From Myxococcus llanfairpwllgwyngyllgogerychwyrndrobwllllantysiliogogogochensis (lineage in GTDB: Bacteria; Myxococcota; Myxococcia; Myxococcales; Myxococcaceae), in contig NZ_VIFM01000099.1 of assembly GCF_006636215.1 (NCBI RefSeq), forward strand, positions 1 to 36,995: DNA of 36,995 bases, given 5' to 3'. Each line of letters starts with the position of its first letter. Position 1 is the first letter of the stretch. Below the pieces are notes generated by a model that was given only the letters and a program-made list of their open reading frames with translations, did no database searches and was not told where the DNA came from. Of this stretch, positions 19,566 to 26,631 are shown piece after piece. Position numbers and translations under genes: made by a program.

Positions 19566-19571
19566 TCTATA
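19566..19571 (-). promoter_or_regulatory. Possible extended -10 element just before ampG
   Basis: On the minus strand TGG-TATAGA is an extended -10-like motif, with only 10 bp between it and the ampG ATG at 19555. There is no convincing -35 element and no Shine-Dalgarno. If real, the transcript would be almost leaderless. Confidence 0.25.
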
Positions 19572-19628
19572 CCAGCCGTGCTCGCGGCCCAGGGTGTCCC
19601 GCGCGCTTCCGCTCGGAGGGTTGGCCGG

Positions 19629-20585
19629 TTACCGGTCCAGCGCGGACATGTCCGGGCAGGAGCTGCGCAGGCCCTCGGTGGGGTTGAGGAAGTCCCAGCT
19701 CCGGGAGATGAACGTCACGCGGCCCTGCGCGTCCCAGCACTCGGTGTATTTGGCGCCCAGGATGTCGCCCTTGATGATCTCCAGGATGCCCGTCCCCCGC
19801 CCGTCCGGCGCCCAGCGCGTGGTGAGCGCCACGTCTTCGCGCAGCCCGCCCTGGACGAAGTCGGTGTCGAGGATCTGGAAGGTCATCTCCGCCAGGTCCC
19901 CCTCCGCCTCGCGGTAGATGTAGCGCGAAGGCAGCAGGGTGGGCACGTTGCTGACGAATACCAGCTCCACCCGCGTGGGGAGCTTCCGCGTCTGGTAGTG
20001 GATCTCCTCGCGGTCCAGGAAGGGGATGTCCAGGAAGCGCTCTTCCCGGGCCCGCTTCAGGTCCATGATGAGGCTGCCCTCTCCCTTGCGGACGCCGCCA
20101 TTGGCCTGGAAGGAGCCCGACATGAAGCTCCACCACGCGTCCTCGCCTTCACCGATGTCCCGGTACTGGAGCTGGTAGTCGAACCGCTCTCCTTCACGCG
20201 TCATCACGAAGCGCGTGTCGAACCTCATGTCGTTGCGCCCCGGGATGGGCCCCCACACCCGACGGTTCGGCTCTCGCTTCGTGGGCGTGTACTGCTGGAT
20301 GGCCTCCAGCGAGGAGAGGATTCCGTCCACCGCTTCGTTGAAGCGCAGGCCCGTCTTGTCCGTGTCGCCGACGATGCCCGACGAGTCCCCCAACCGTCCC
20401 GCCTGCTGCGCGGACTTGCTGGCCACACGTGCGCCCCAGGCTTCGCCTTGGGTCTTCCCCGGCATCGACGCCGTCAGGTCCTCGCGCCGGGGGAAGGCGT
20501 TGAGGAACTCCAGGTCGTCATTGGAGAAGTCGCCGCCACATGCGGCCAGGGCCAGACACAGACAGATGGGCACCAGGTGTCGCAT
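19629..20585 (-). CDS. Lipoprotein A of the caspase/ECF operon
   Basis: This 318-residue lipoprotein has a signal peptide MRHLVPICLCLALAAC with a good lipobox (LAAC, C16). The mature part is beta-rich with charged loops and no recognised domain. The C-terminal region has GDLAEMTFQILDTDF, then TTRW, GDILG and ECWD at 282-285, with a further cysteine at about 310. The same marks occur in the same order in lipoprotein B at 23527-24501, so I judge the two to be diverged paralogues. The ATG at 20585 has GGGAG eight nt upstream; an ATG five codons earlier would spoil the signal peptide. It begins 11 nt after the caspase gene ends and is the last gene of the five-gene operon. The function is unknown. 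Confidence 0.8.
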   Translation of the reverse strand: MRHLVPICLCLALAACGGDFSNDDLEFLNAFPRREDLTASMPGKTQGEAWGARVASKSAQQAGRLGDSSGIVGDTDKTGLRFNEAVDGILSSLEAIQQYTPTKREPNRRVWGPIPGRNDMRFDTRFVMTREGERFDYQLQYRDIGEGEDAWWSFMSGSFQANGGVRKGEGSLIMDLKRAREERFLDIPFLDREEIHYQTRKLPTRVELVFVSNVPTLLPSRYIYREAEGDLAEMTFQILDTDFVQGGLREDVALTTRWAPDGRGTGILEIIKGDILGAKYTECWDAQGRVTFISRSWDFLNPTEGLRSSCPDMSALDR

Positions 20586-20596
20586 CGAACGCTCCC

Positions 20597-22195
20597 TCAA
20601 GGCTGATACGTGACGAGCGCGCCCAGCTCCCAGAAGCCCAGCGAGCGTTGCTCATCCACGGTGTAGAGGAGGTAGTGGAGCCGCGCGCGTCCCGTCACGT
20701 GCAGGCGCCGCAGGGGTTGCCACCGCAGGCCCGCCACCAGGCCCGGGGAGAACATCGCGTACTTCTGGTCCGGGTACGTCGCTTCCTCGAAGTCGCGGCG
20801 CATCACCAGATACGCCATGCGCGCGCCCACGAAGGGCGCCACGGTGCCTCGCGGCCACTCGGACGTGAGCGTCGTGCCCAGGCTCGTCACCGAGTACTTG
20901 TAGGGCGGTCCACTCAGGGTCGGCAACGCCAGCAGCGCCTGTTTCCCGCCCACCGCCACATCCACGCCCCACACCCAGTCGCGGCGGAAGTAGTCGTGAA
21001 GCTGCGCCTCCGCGCCCAGCATGCCCACCGAGAGGAACAGCGACTGGCGCGTGGGTGCGTCGAAGAAGGACTGCACGCCACCGGACACGCCCACCGTCCA
21101 CCACGCCCCGCCCTCCGGCGCCGCGCCCTTCACCGGGTCGTCCGAGAACGGCGCGTCTCGCAGCCGCGACTCTTCCAGCACCACCTGCCGTCCCCGGGAC
21201 ACTTCCACTTCGCCGATGCGCAGCCGGTCCGACAGCCTTCGCTTCACGCGGTACGTGCCGGGCGCGAGCGCCACGCGGCGCTCCACGTCGGGCGTCTTGT
21301 CCAGCTCCGCCACCACCATGCCGCCCGGGTCCACGAAGTAATACATGCCCGCGGGCGCGAGTCCTGGCACCACCAGCCCGTCGCCTCCCGCGCGCAGGTC
21401 CGTCAGCACCAGGTCCCCGTTGCCGGCGAGGTCGTAGCTGAACGTCGGATGCTGAGCGCCCCCGCTGCTGGCCGCCGTGTCCGCCACGGTGCGGGCGTAG
21501 GCATGCGAGTACGCCTCGAACAGCGTCACGCGTCCGTCACCGCTGCGGTCCGCGTCCCCGAGCAGGCCACTGGCCAGGTGGTGCGAGAAGTAGCTGCCGC
21601 GCAGCGCGTCCGACTCCTGCGAGTCCTCGTCCGCCGAACTGGAGGTGAGGATGACCAGTCCCCGCGCATCGCGCGCCGCGCCGGACTCGATTTCGAAGGC
21701 CGGTGCCCGTCGCGCGCCCTTGGTGCGCGTCAGCGCGCCAGAGCGGCACGAGTCGAGAATCGCGATGCGGATATCCGCGGGCGCGTTCGACAGCCGCTGC
21801 TTGAGGTCTTCGAAGCCCAGCCGCGTGTTGCCCAGGCGCAGCGTGCCGTCCTTCGCGTGGCCGGAGTAGTAGACGAGCAGCGCCGTGCGCTCACCTCGCG
21901 CCCGAGCCTCCTTCGCCCGGGTCTCCAACTGCGTCAGCGCCGCGAGGAAGTCCTTCGAGGACTCGTTGAGCAGCAGCATCGCGTCGCCGGGAGCGACACC
22001 GCCCAGGCGCGCCAGCAGGCCGTGCATCTTCCGCGCGTCGTCCTGTGCGAAGCGCAGGGGCCGCGTCTCGTCGCCGCCCTCGTCGTTGCCCGCCACCAGC
22101 GCGAAGCGGCGCAGGCTGTCCGCATGCGCGGCCGAGGCCCCGAGCACGAGGAGGGCGGCCAACGCGCGCCAGGAAGGAAGCAGGGGAGGGCTCAT
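20597..22195 (-). CDS. Exported caspase-family (C14) protein with C-terminal beta-rich domain
   Basis: This 532-residue protein has a Sec signal peptide (ALAALLVLGASAAHA, cleavage near residue 25). A caspase-like peptidase domain spans about 28-240, with the catalytic histidine in YYSGHA (H113) and cysteine in LDSCRSGA (C150). An EF-hand-type loop DRSGDGRVTLFE lies at 216-227. A PEGA-like stretch follows at about 270-340 (APGTYRVKRR). The last ~180 residues are rich in alternating hydrophobic/polar strands (VAPFVGARMAYLVMRR, RLHVTGRARLHYLLY) and may form a small outer-membrane-type barrel. Caspase homologues cut after basic or acidic residues; the target here is unknown. Its ATG overlaps the anti-sigma stop as ATGA, so the two are translationally coupled. 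Confidence 0.88.
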   Translation of the reverse strand: MSPPLLPSWRALAALLVLGASAAHADSLRRFALVAGNDEGGDETRPLRFAQDDARKMHGLLARLGGVAPGDAMLLLNESSKDFLAALTQLETRAKEARARGERTALLVYYSGHAKDGTLRLGNTRLGFEDLKQRLSNAPADIRIAILDSCRSGALTRTKGARRAPAFEIESGAARDARGLVILTSSSADEDSQESDALRGSYFSHHLASGLLGDADRSGDGRVTLFEAYSHAYARTVADTAASSGGAQHPTFSYDLAGNGDLVLTDLRAGGDGLVVPGLAPAGMYYFVDPGGMVVAELDKTPDVERRVALAPGTYRVKRRLSDRLRIGEVEVSRGRQVVLEESRLRDAPFSDDPVKGAAPEGGAWWTVGVSGGVQSFFDAPTRQSLFLSVGMLGAEAQLHDYFRRDWVWGVDVAVGGKQALLALPTLSGPPYKYSVTSLGTTLTSEWPRGTVAPFVGARMAYLVMRRDFEEATYPDQKYAMFSPGLVAGLRWQPLRRLHVTGRARLHYLLYTVDEQRSLGFWELGALVTYQP

Positions 22196-22962
22196 GGCTT
22201 GAACAGCACCCAGTGCGTCTGCGCACCCGGCACGTCGAGCTGGGACATCCGCTCCACCTCGCCGTTCGCCGCCGTGAACGCACGACGGGTCGCCTCCACC
22301 ACCGACTCCACCGTGAACGGTTCATCCCCGAGCACCAGCACCACGCGCTCGGCTCCAGAGCCGGTGAACTCCCAGCTTCCTTGCAGCCAGTGCAGGTCCT
22401 CGCCGGACTCCACGGGGGCGCTCGCGCCGGACTCCGGATGCAGCGTCGTCACCTCGCCGATGGCATCCACGGACACGGCGGCCACGTAGCGGTGGGTGCC
22501 CGCCTTGTAGCCCAGCATCACCCGCTCACCCGGTTCCAGGGCCTCGGGAGCCTCCGGCTTCACCTCGCGCTGGGGCCCGGGACCTCCGCCGATGCGCAGC
22601 TCCGCGATGTTCGCGCCGCCCTTGCTCCGGTCCCAACCCGGACCCTGATTCAGCAGCGGCCGGGCCAGCACCACCATCAGCACCGACGCGGCCAGCGCCA
22701 CCGTCGGAGCGAGCCAGCGCCGGGGGGAGGGCTTCAGCGCGTCACGCCGCTGCTGTCGCTCCAACGCGCGCTGCACTCCCAGCTCGAAGCGCTCGAAGGG
22801 AAGCTCTGCTTCGAAGCGGGCCTGGTTCGACTCGAGGCCGCGCAGCACTGCGCCACACGTGTCGCAGCTCGCCGCGTGGGCGCGCGCGCGGGTGGCCTCG
22901 GGCGAGCCCAGCTCACCGGCCCTCAGGCGTCGCAGTGTCCACTCCGACTCGTGCGCGCTCAT
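22192..22962 (-). CDS. Anti-sigma factor with zinc finger and periplasmic DUF4384-like domain
   Basis: This is a 256-residue single-span membrane protein. The cytoplasmic N-terminus carries HxxxCxxC (H29, C33, C36 in RAHAASCDTCGAVL), the zinc-binding anti-sigma signature. The membrane helix is WLAPTVALAASVLMVVLA, about 83-100. The periplasmic part has a DUF4384-like pattern (EPGERVMLGYKAG, HRYVAAVSVDAIGEVTTLHP, then a WEFTGSGAERVVLVLG strand pair). The start at 22962 gives the ATGA overlap with the sigma gene; the longer frame to 23277 is a shadow inside that gene. It should hold the sigma factor inactive until an envelope signal arrives. The pairing with a caspase is unusual. Confidence 0.88.
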   Translation of the reverse strand: MSAHESEWTLRRLRAGELGSPEATRARAHAASCDTCGAVLRGLESNQARFEAELPFERFELGVQRALERQQRRDALKPSPRRWLAPTVALAASVLMVVLARPLLNQGPGWDRSKGGANIAELRIGGGPGPQREVKPEAPEALEPGERVMLGYKAGTHRYVAAVSVDAIGEVTTLHPESGASAPVESGEDLHWLQGSWEFTGSGAERVVLVLGDEPFTVESVVEATRRAFTAANGEVERMSQLDVPGAQTHWVLFKP

Positions 22963-23501
22963 CGAACCCTCAGCTCCTCTCCACCCAGCGCGGCGAAGTG
23001 CTCCAGCCGCTTGCGAATCGTGGGCACCGAGCGCCCCAGCAACGCCGCCACCTCTTCCAACGTCATCCCATCCACGTGGTAGTGCACCACCGCCGCCTGC
23101 GTCTCCGCATCCACCCGGGACAGCAGCCGGCGCACCAGGTCCCGCGTCTCCATCTCTCCCGGACCCCCGTGGGCTTCCGGGCGCGCGGCCGCGTCCCGCT
23201 CGAACCACTGCCTCCAGCCCGCCCGCTCCGAGCGGAGCTGGTTGAGACAGTGGTGCGTGGCGATCTTCATCAACCACGTCAGCGGCGAGGCATCCGCGCG
23301 GAAGTCGTCCGCGTGGGCAAGCGCTCGGGCGAACACGTCGTGCATCGCGTCCTCCGCCCTCGCCGCGTCCTTCAACAGGTAGCGGCAGCGTCCCATCACG
23401 CTGCCGCCGTACCTCGTGTACAGGTCGCGCAGGAAGTCCCGCCGGTCCTGCTGGGGACCCCCCTGGATGACCCTGAGGGCCGGCTGGCGCGTTCCTGTCA
23501 C
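22959..23501 (-). CDS. ECF sigma factor
   Basis: This 180-residue extracytoplasmic-function sigma factor directs RNA polymerase to a small regulon. Region 2 lies at about 20-95 (FLRDLYTRYGGSVMGRCRYL, then AEDAMHDVFARAL and SPLTWLMKIATHHCLNQLR). Region 4 lies at about 125-175 (AAVVHYHVDGMTLEEVAALL, then GRSVPTIRKRLEHF), with the linker acidic and short. The start is a GTG at 23501 with no clear ribosome site, 25 nt after the lipoprotein B gene stops. Its TGA overlaps the anti-sigma ATG, the usual sigma/anti-sigma arrangement. It may control its own operon, but I could not identify a convincing target promoter. Confidence 0.9.
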   Translation of the reverse strand: MTGTRQPALRVIQGGPQQDRRDFLRDLYTRYGGSVMGRCRYLLKDAARAEDAMHDVFARALAHADDFRADASPLTWLMKIATHHCLNQLRSERAGWRQWFERDAAARPEAHGGPGEMETRDLVRRLLSRVDAETQAAVVHYHVDGMTLEEVAALLGRSVPTIRKRLEHFAALGGEELRVR

Positions 23502-23526
23502 GCGCCGCAGACTACCGCGAGCCGGC

Positions 23527-24501
23527 TCACAGCGTGGAGTAGACCGCCGTGCTGAAGCTGCCGCAGGCGCTCACCGTCCCGTAGCCGATGGCCGGGTTGT
23601 AGCTGACCGCGTGGTAGGCGCTGCGGAAGTTGCTGTCCCAGCACTCGTTGATGGTGGCCTCGCCGAACAGGTCTCCGCCCGACAGCTTGATGTCCGAGCG
23701 ACCGAGGCCCGTGCGCTCCCAGCGGCTCTTGATGGACAGCTTCTCCAGCTTCGAGCGCGTCGGGTCCACGTCGATGTTCTGCTTCACGACGTAGTCCAGC
23801 TCGCCGCCGGTGCCCGGGGCCTGCTTGAAGCGATAGTTCGCGCTCGCCAGGGTGCCTCCGCCGGCATCCACCTGGAAGTCCGCCTCCACGGAGGCCACCG
23901 CGTTCGGGGCCGTGCGCGCGTAGCGAATCTCCATCGTCGCCACGCCCGTCTCGCCCTCGTTGCCAGGCAGGGAGTTGTTCTTCTCCCAGTCGATGAGGAA
24001 CTGTCCGGAGCCATAGCCGGAGCGGCGCTCGCCATCATCATCGACCGCCGCCGTGTGCGAGCCGGCCAGCACCGTCTTGAAGTTCGTGTCGGGCTCGATC
24101 TTCGCCTTGGCCGCCAGCACCCACCCGTAGGTGTCGTCATCGGTGCGCGTGACGGTCAGCTTCCAGGTGATGGGGCTCAGGGCCTCCGTGTGCGGACCCC
24201 ACACCGCGACGTCGCCCTGGATGGAGGACGGCGGGTGCTTGACGATGGCCTCGATGAGGCCGAGCACTCCCAGCGTCCCACCGTTGATGCTCGCGGCGGC
24301 GGCCACGGTGAGCACGTAGTACTCCGACGTCTGGTTCTCGGCGGAGGCCGCGGTCAGTCCCTGACCGTCCGGGCCGGGCGAGGCCACTTCCACCATCTGC
24401 TTGGAGGGAAGTCCCTCGCGGAACGAATCGGCGTCCTGCTTCGAGTCAGGATCGCAACCGGCGAGCAACAGGGAGGCGCACAGCAGGCTCTTGCGCAGCA
24501 T
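23527..24501 (-). CDS. Lipoprotein B of the caspase/ECF operon
   Basis: This 324-residue lipoprotein has the signal peptide MLRKSLLCASLLLAGC (lipobox LAGC, C16). The mature protein is beta-rich with many Asp, Gly and Thr residues and no recognised domain. Its C-terminal half carries GELDYVVKQNIDVDP, then SRW, GGDLFG and ECWD at 286-289, with another cysteine at about 313. These marks align in order and spacing with lipoprotein A at 19629. The ribosome site GAAGGA sits just before the ATG. It is the first gene of the operon, so a promoter is expected in 24502-24685, though none is clear; a small GGCCC/GGGCC hairpin lies at 24522-24536. The function is unknown. Confidence 0.85.
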   Translation of the reverse strand: MLRKSLLCASLLLAGCDPDSKQDADSFREGLPSKQMVEVASPGPDGQGLTAASAENQTSEYYVLTVAAAASINGGTLGVLGLIEAIVKHPPSSIQGDVAVWGPHTEALSPITWKLTVTRTDDDTYGWVLAAKAKIEPDTNFKTVLAGSHTAAVDDDGERRSGYGSGQFLIDWEKNNSLPGNEGETGVATMEIRYARTAPNAVASVEADFQVDAGGGTLASANYRFKQAPGTGGELDYVVKQNIDVDPTRSKLEKLSIKSRWERTGLGRSDIKLSGGDLFGEATINECWDSNFRSAYHAVSYNPAIGYGTVSACGSFSTAVYSTL

Positions 24502-24709
24502 GGTCCTTCTACCTTTCGGATGGCCCCCGGCGGGCCGTGCAGCAGCGTGTTCGCCTCAATGGACACAGCCCTGCCGAAAAACAGAAAGCACGCCTGTCTG
24601 GTTCTGAAATGCGCTGGGATTCCAGGGGGTTGGAGGTCGCTCGGACGCCCCTCGGGCGACTTCACCCGGCCTTCGGACGGCGGAAATGCACCGTCCCTAC
24701 CTTTCGCCC

Positions 24710-25567
24710 ATGGAAAAACGACACCCCAACCATCCCGGGGAGATGGGCACGGACGCGTCGCTCGCGGAACGGGAGCGCACGGCGGATGAAATCAACGCCC
24801 GCGCACGGGCCGTGGGGCTGTTGCGCGACGCGGGGGTGCCCTTCGTGGTGGGAGGCGCGTACGCATACGCCACCTATACCGGCATCTACCGGGACACGAA
24901 GGACCTGGACCTGTTCCCCCGCAAGGCGGACGCGCTCCGGGCGCTCCAGGTGCTGGAGAAGGACGGCTGGCGCACCGAGCGCACCGACGAGGTGTGGCTC
25001 TACAAGGCCTTCAAGGGTGACTACTTCGTCGACTTCATCTTCTCGTCCGGCAACGGCGTGGCGGTGGTCGACGACGAGTGGTTCCAATACGCCAAGACGG
25101 CCACCGTCTTCGGACACGAGTGTCTGGTGGCGCCCGCCGAGGAGATGATCTGGTCCAAGGCCTTCGTCGTCGAGCGCGAGCGCTACGACGGCGCGGACGT
25201 CAACCACCTCATCCTCAAGGCGGGCCACGTCATGGACTGGGACCGGCTGATGCGCCGGTTCGACCGGTACTGGGAGGTGCTGCTCAGTCACCTGATGATG
25301 TTCCGCTTCGCCTATCCCTCGGAGAGAGACCTGGTGCCGGAGTGGGTGATGGCGGAGCTGATGCGCCGCACGCTGGACAGCATCCGCGAGGGGCGCTGGG
25401 AGGAGAAGCTGTGTCGCGGCAACCTCGTCTCCAAGGTGAACTACCACGTGGACATCCACCACTGGGGGTTCAGGGACGGGCGGGCCTGGGACGAAAACGA
25501 ACGACAGCAGGGGGGCGAGCGTGGCGAGGGATCCGAGCTCGAAAATTCGATTGGCGGCAGTCGGTGA
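24710..25567 (+). CDS. Nucleotidyltransferase-fold protein (Pol beta/MNT-like)
   Basis: This cytoplasmic protein of about 285 residues has a minimal nucleotidyltransferase domain at residues 35-125. Its glycine motif is VVGGAYAYA, the metal-binding pair is D65-x-D67 in RDTKDLDLF and the likely third carboxylate is D108 in YFVDFIF. The C-terminal half is a helical region (WDRLMRRFDRYWEVLLSHLM) unlike known kanamycin or AbiEii proteins. Proteins of this fold transfer a nucleotide to a protein, RNA or small molecule; the target is unknown. The start is uncertain: ATGs at 24686, 24710 and 24752 are in frame and none has a good ribosome site; 24710 is a compromise. Its last 47 nt overlap the following phosphoesterase gene. 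Confidence 0.75.
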   Translation: MEKRHPNHPGEMGTDASLAERERTADEINARARAVGLLRDAGVPFVVGGAYAYATYTGIYRDTKDLDLFPRKADALRALQVLEKDGWRTERTDEVWLYKAFKGDYFVDFIFSSGNGVAVVDDEWFQYAKTATVFGHECLVAPAEEMIWSKAFVVERERYDGADVNHLILKAGHVMDWDRLMRRFDRYWEVLLSHLMMFRFAYPSERDLVPEWVMAELMRRTLDSIREGRWEEKLCRGNLVSKVNYHVDIHHWGFRDGRAWDENERQQGGERGEGSELENSIGGSR

Positions 25568-26255
25568 CCTGCACTGCCGGGAGGACCAGCACGGACGCTT
25601 TCGCCACCTCGTCAAGCAGGTGAACGCCACGGCGGACCTGCTGGTGCTGTGTGGGGACCTCACGGACCGCGGCATGCTCGAGGAGGGCAAGGTGCTCGCC
25701 GAGGAGCTGTCCGCGCTGCGGGTGCCGTGCGCGGCGGTGCTCGGCAATCACGACTACGAGCACGGCCAGGTGAAGGACATCTGCGCGGAGCTCGCGAAGG
25801 TGGGCATCCACATCCTCGATGGGGACCACTTCATCTTCGAGAAGGTGCTCGGCGTGGCTGGCGTGAAGGGCTTTGGCGGCGGCTATGGCAACGCGACGCT
25901 GCAGGCCTTCGGCGAGGCGCAGACCAAGGGCTTCGTGCAGGAGGCGGTGACGGAGTCGCTGAAGCTGGAGGCGGCGCTGAGCCACCTCGACACGCCGAGG
26001 AAGATCATCATCATGCATTACTCCCCCATCCCGGAGACGCTGGAGGGGGAGAACATCGAGATCCGCCCCTTCCTCGGGACGAGCCGGCTGGCGATGCCCA
26101 TTGACCACTACGGCGCGGAGGCGGTGTTCCACGGACACGCGCACCACGGCGCGCTCCAGGGGAAAACGAAGAACGGCATCCCCGTCTTCAACGTGGCCAT
26201 GCCCTTGCTGGCGCGGCACACGCCCGACCAACGCTACGTGCTGCTCGAAGTGTGA
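25521..26255 (+). CDS. Calcineurin-like metallophosphoesterase
   Basis: This 244-residue enzyme shows the complete metallophosphoesterase signature: D16-x-H18 in VGDLHC, GDLTDRG (D46), GNHD (N76, H77), HYSP and GHAHHG. It uses two metal ions to cleave phosphomono- or diesters, such as cyclic nucleotides, nucleotides or phosphoprotein bonds; the substrate is not known. The start is a GTG at 25521 with AGGGGGG five nt upstream, inside the end of the nucleotidyltransferase gene. The overlap makes translational coupling and shared function likely. There is no signal peptide. It ends 7 bp before the convergent Rieske gene stops. Confidence 0.9.
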   Translation: MARDPSSKIRLAAVGDLHCREDQHGRFRHLVKQVNATADLLVLCGDLTDRGMLEEGKVLAEELSALRVPCAAVLGNHDYEHGQVKDICAELAKVGIHILDGDHFIFEKVLGVAGVKGFGGGYGNATLQAFGEAQTKGFVQEAVTESLKLEAALSHLDTPRKIIIMHYSPIPETLEGENIEIRPFLGTSRLAMPIDHYGAEAVFHGHAHHGALQGKTKNGIPVFNVAMPLLARHTPDQRYVLLEV

Positions 26256-26262
26256 GCCGGAC

Positions 26263-26631
26263 TCAGGCGGTGACGACCATCCCGGCTTCCACCTTCACGG
26301 GCCAGGACGTCAGCGACGCTCCGCTGCACGGACCGCCGACGCACTTCCCGTCGTCGGGTTGGAACAGGGCGCCGTGCCACGCGCAGACGATGAGCTGCTT
26401 GTCCGGCGTCAGGTAGCGGTCCAACACGCGCGCCAGCGGGAGCCCGGCGTGGGGGCACCGGTCCACATAACCGTGGACCTGGGTGCCCTTGCGCACGAGG
26501 AAGCCGTGGAAGAACGCCTCGCCAATCTGGAGCACGATGTTGCGCGAGCCCGGGTCCTCCAGCGAGTCCACCGGGCAGAGCTCGACGTCGGAGGGCGTCG
26601 TCCAGACGCGCTGCCTTGGAGGCAGGCTCAA
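26263..26631 (-). CDS. Rieske [2Fe-2S] protein
   Basis: This small ferredoxin-like protein of about 122 residues has the two Rieske motifs: C59-P-H61-A-G and C83-A-W-H86-G. They bind one [2Fe-2S] cluster through two cysteines and two histidines, for electron transfer. It is cytoplasmic, with no signal peptide. Two extra cysteines (about 97 and 102) lie after the cluster. No ATG or GTG fits: the start is taken as a TTG at 26631 whose bases overlap the homogentisate dioxygenase stop as TTGA, with AAGG about ten nt upstream. The arrangement suggests it serves the tyrosine catabolic operon, for instance as an electron donor, but that is inference. Confidence 0.8.
   Translation of the reverse strand: MSLPPRQRVWTTPSDVELCPVDSLEDPGSRNIVLQIGEAFFHGFLVRKGTQVHGYVDRCPHAGLPLARVLDRYLTPDKQLIVCAWHGALFQPDDGKCVGGPCSGASLTSWPVKVEAGMVVTA

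Noticed and set aside
16525..19687. Long plus-strand frames (496 and 600 codons) opposite pgm and ampG
   Set aside because: Both oppose genes with complete family motifs and have shadow composition.
20540..22489. 649-codon plus-strand frame over the caspase and anti-sigma genes
   Set aside because: It is antisense to two genes with identified motifs and is Arg/His/Gln-rich.
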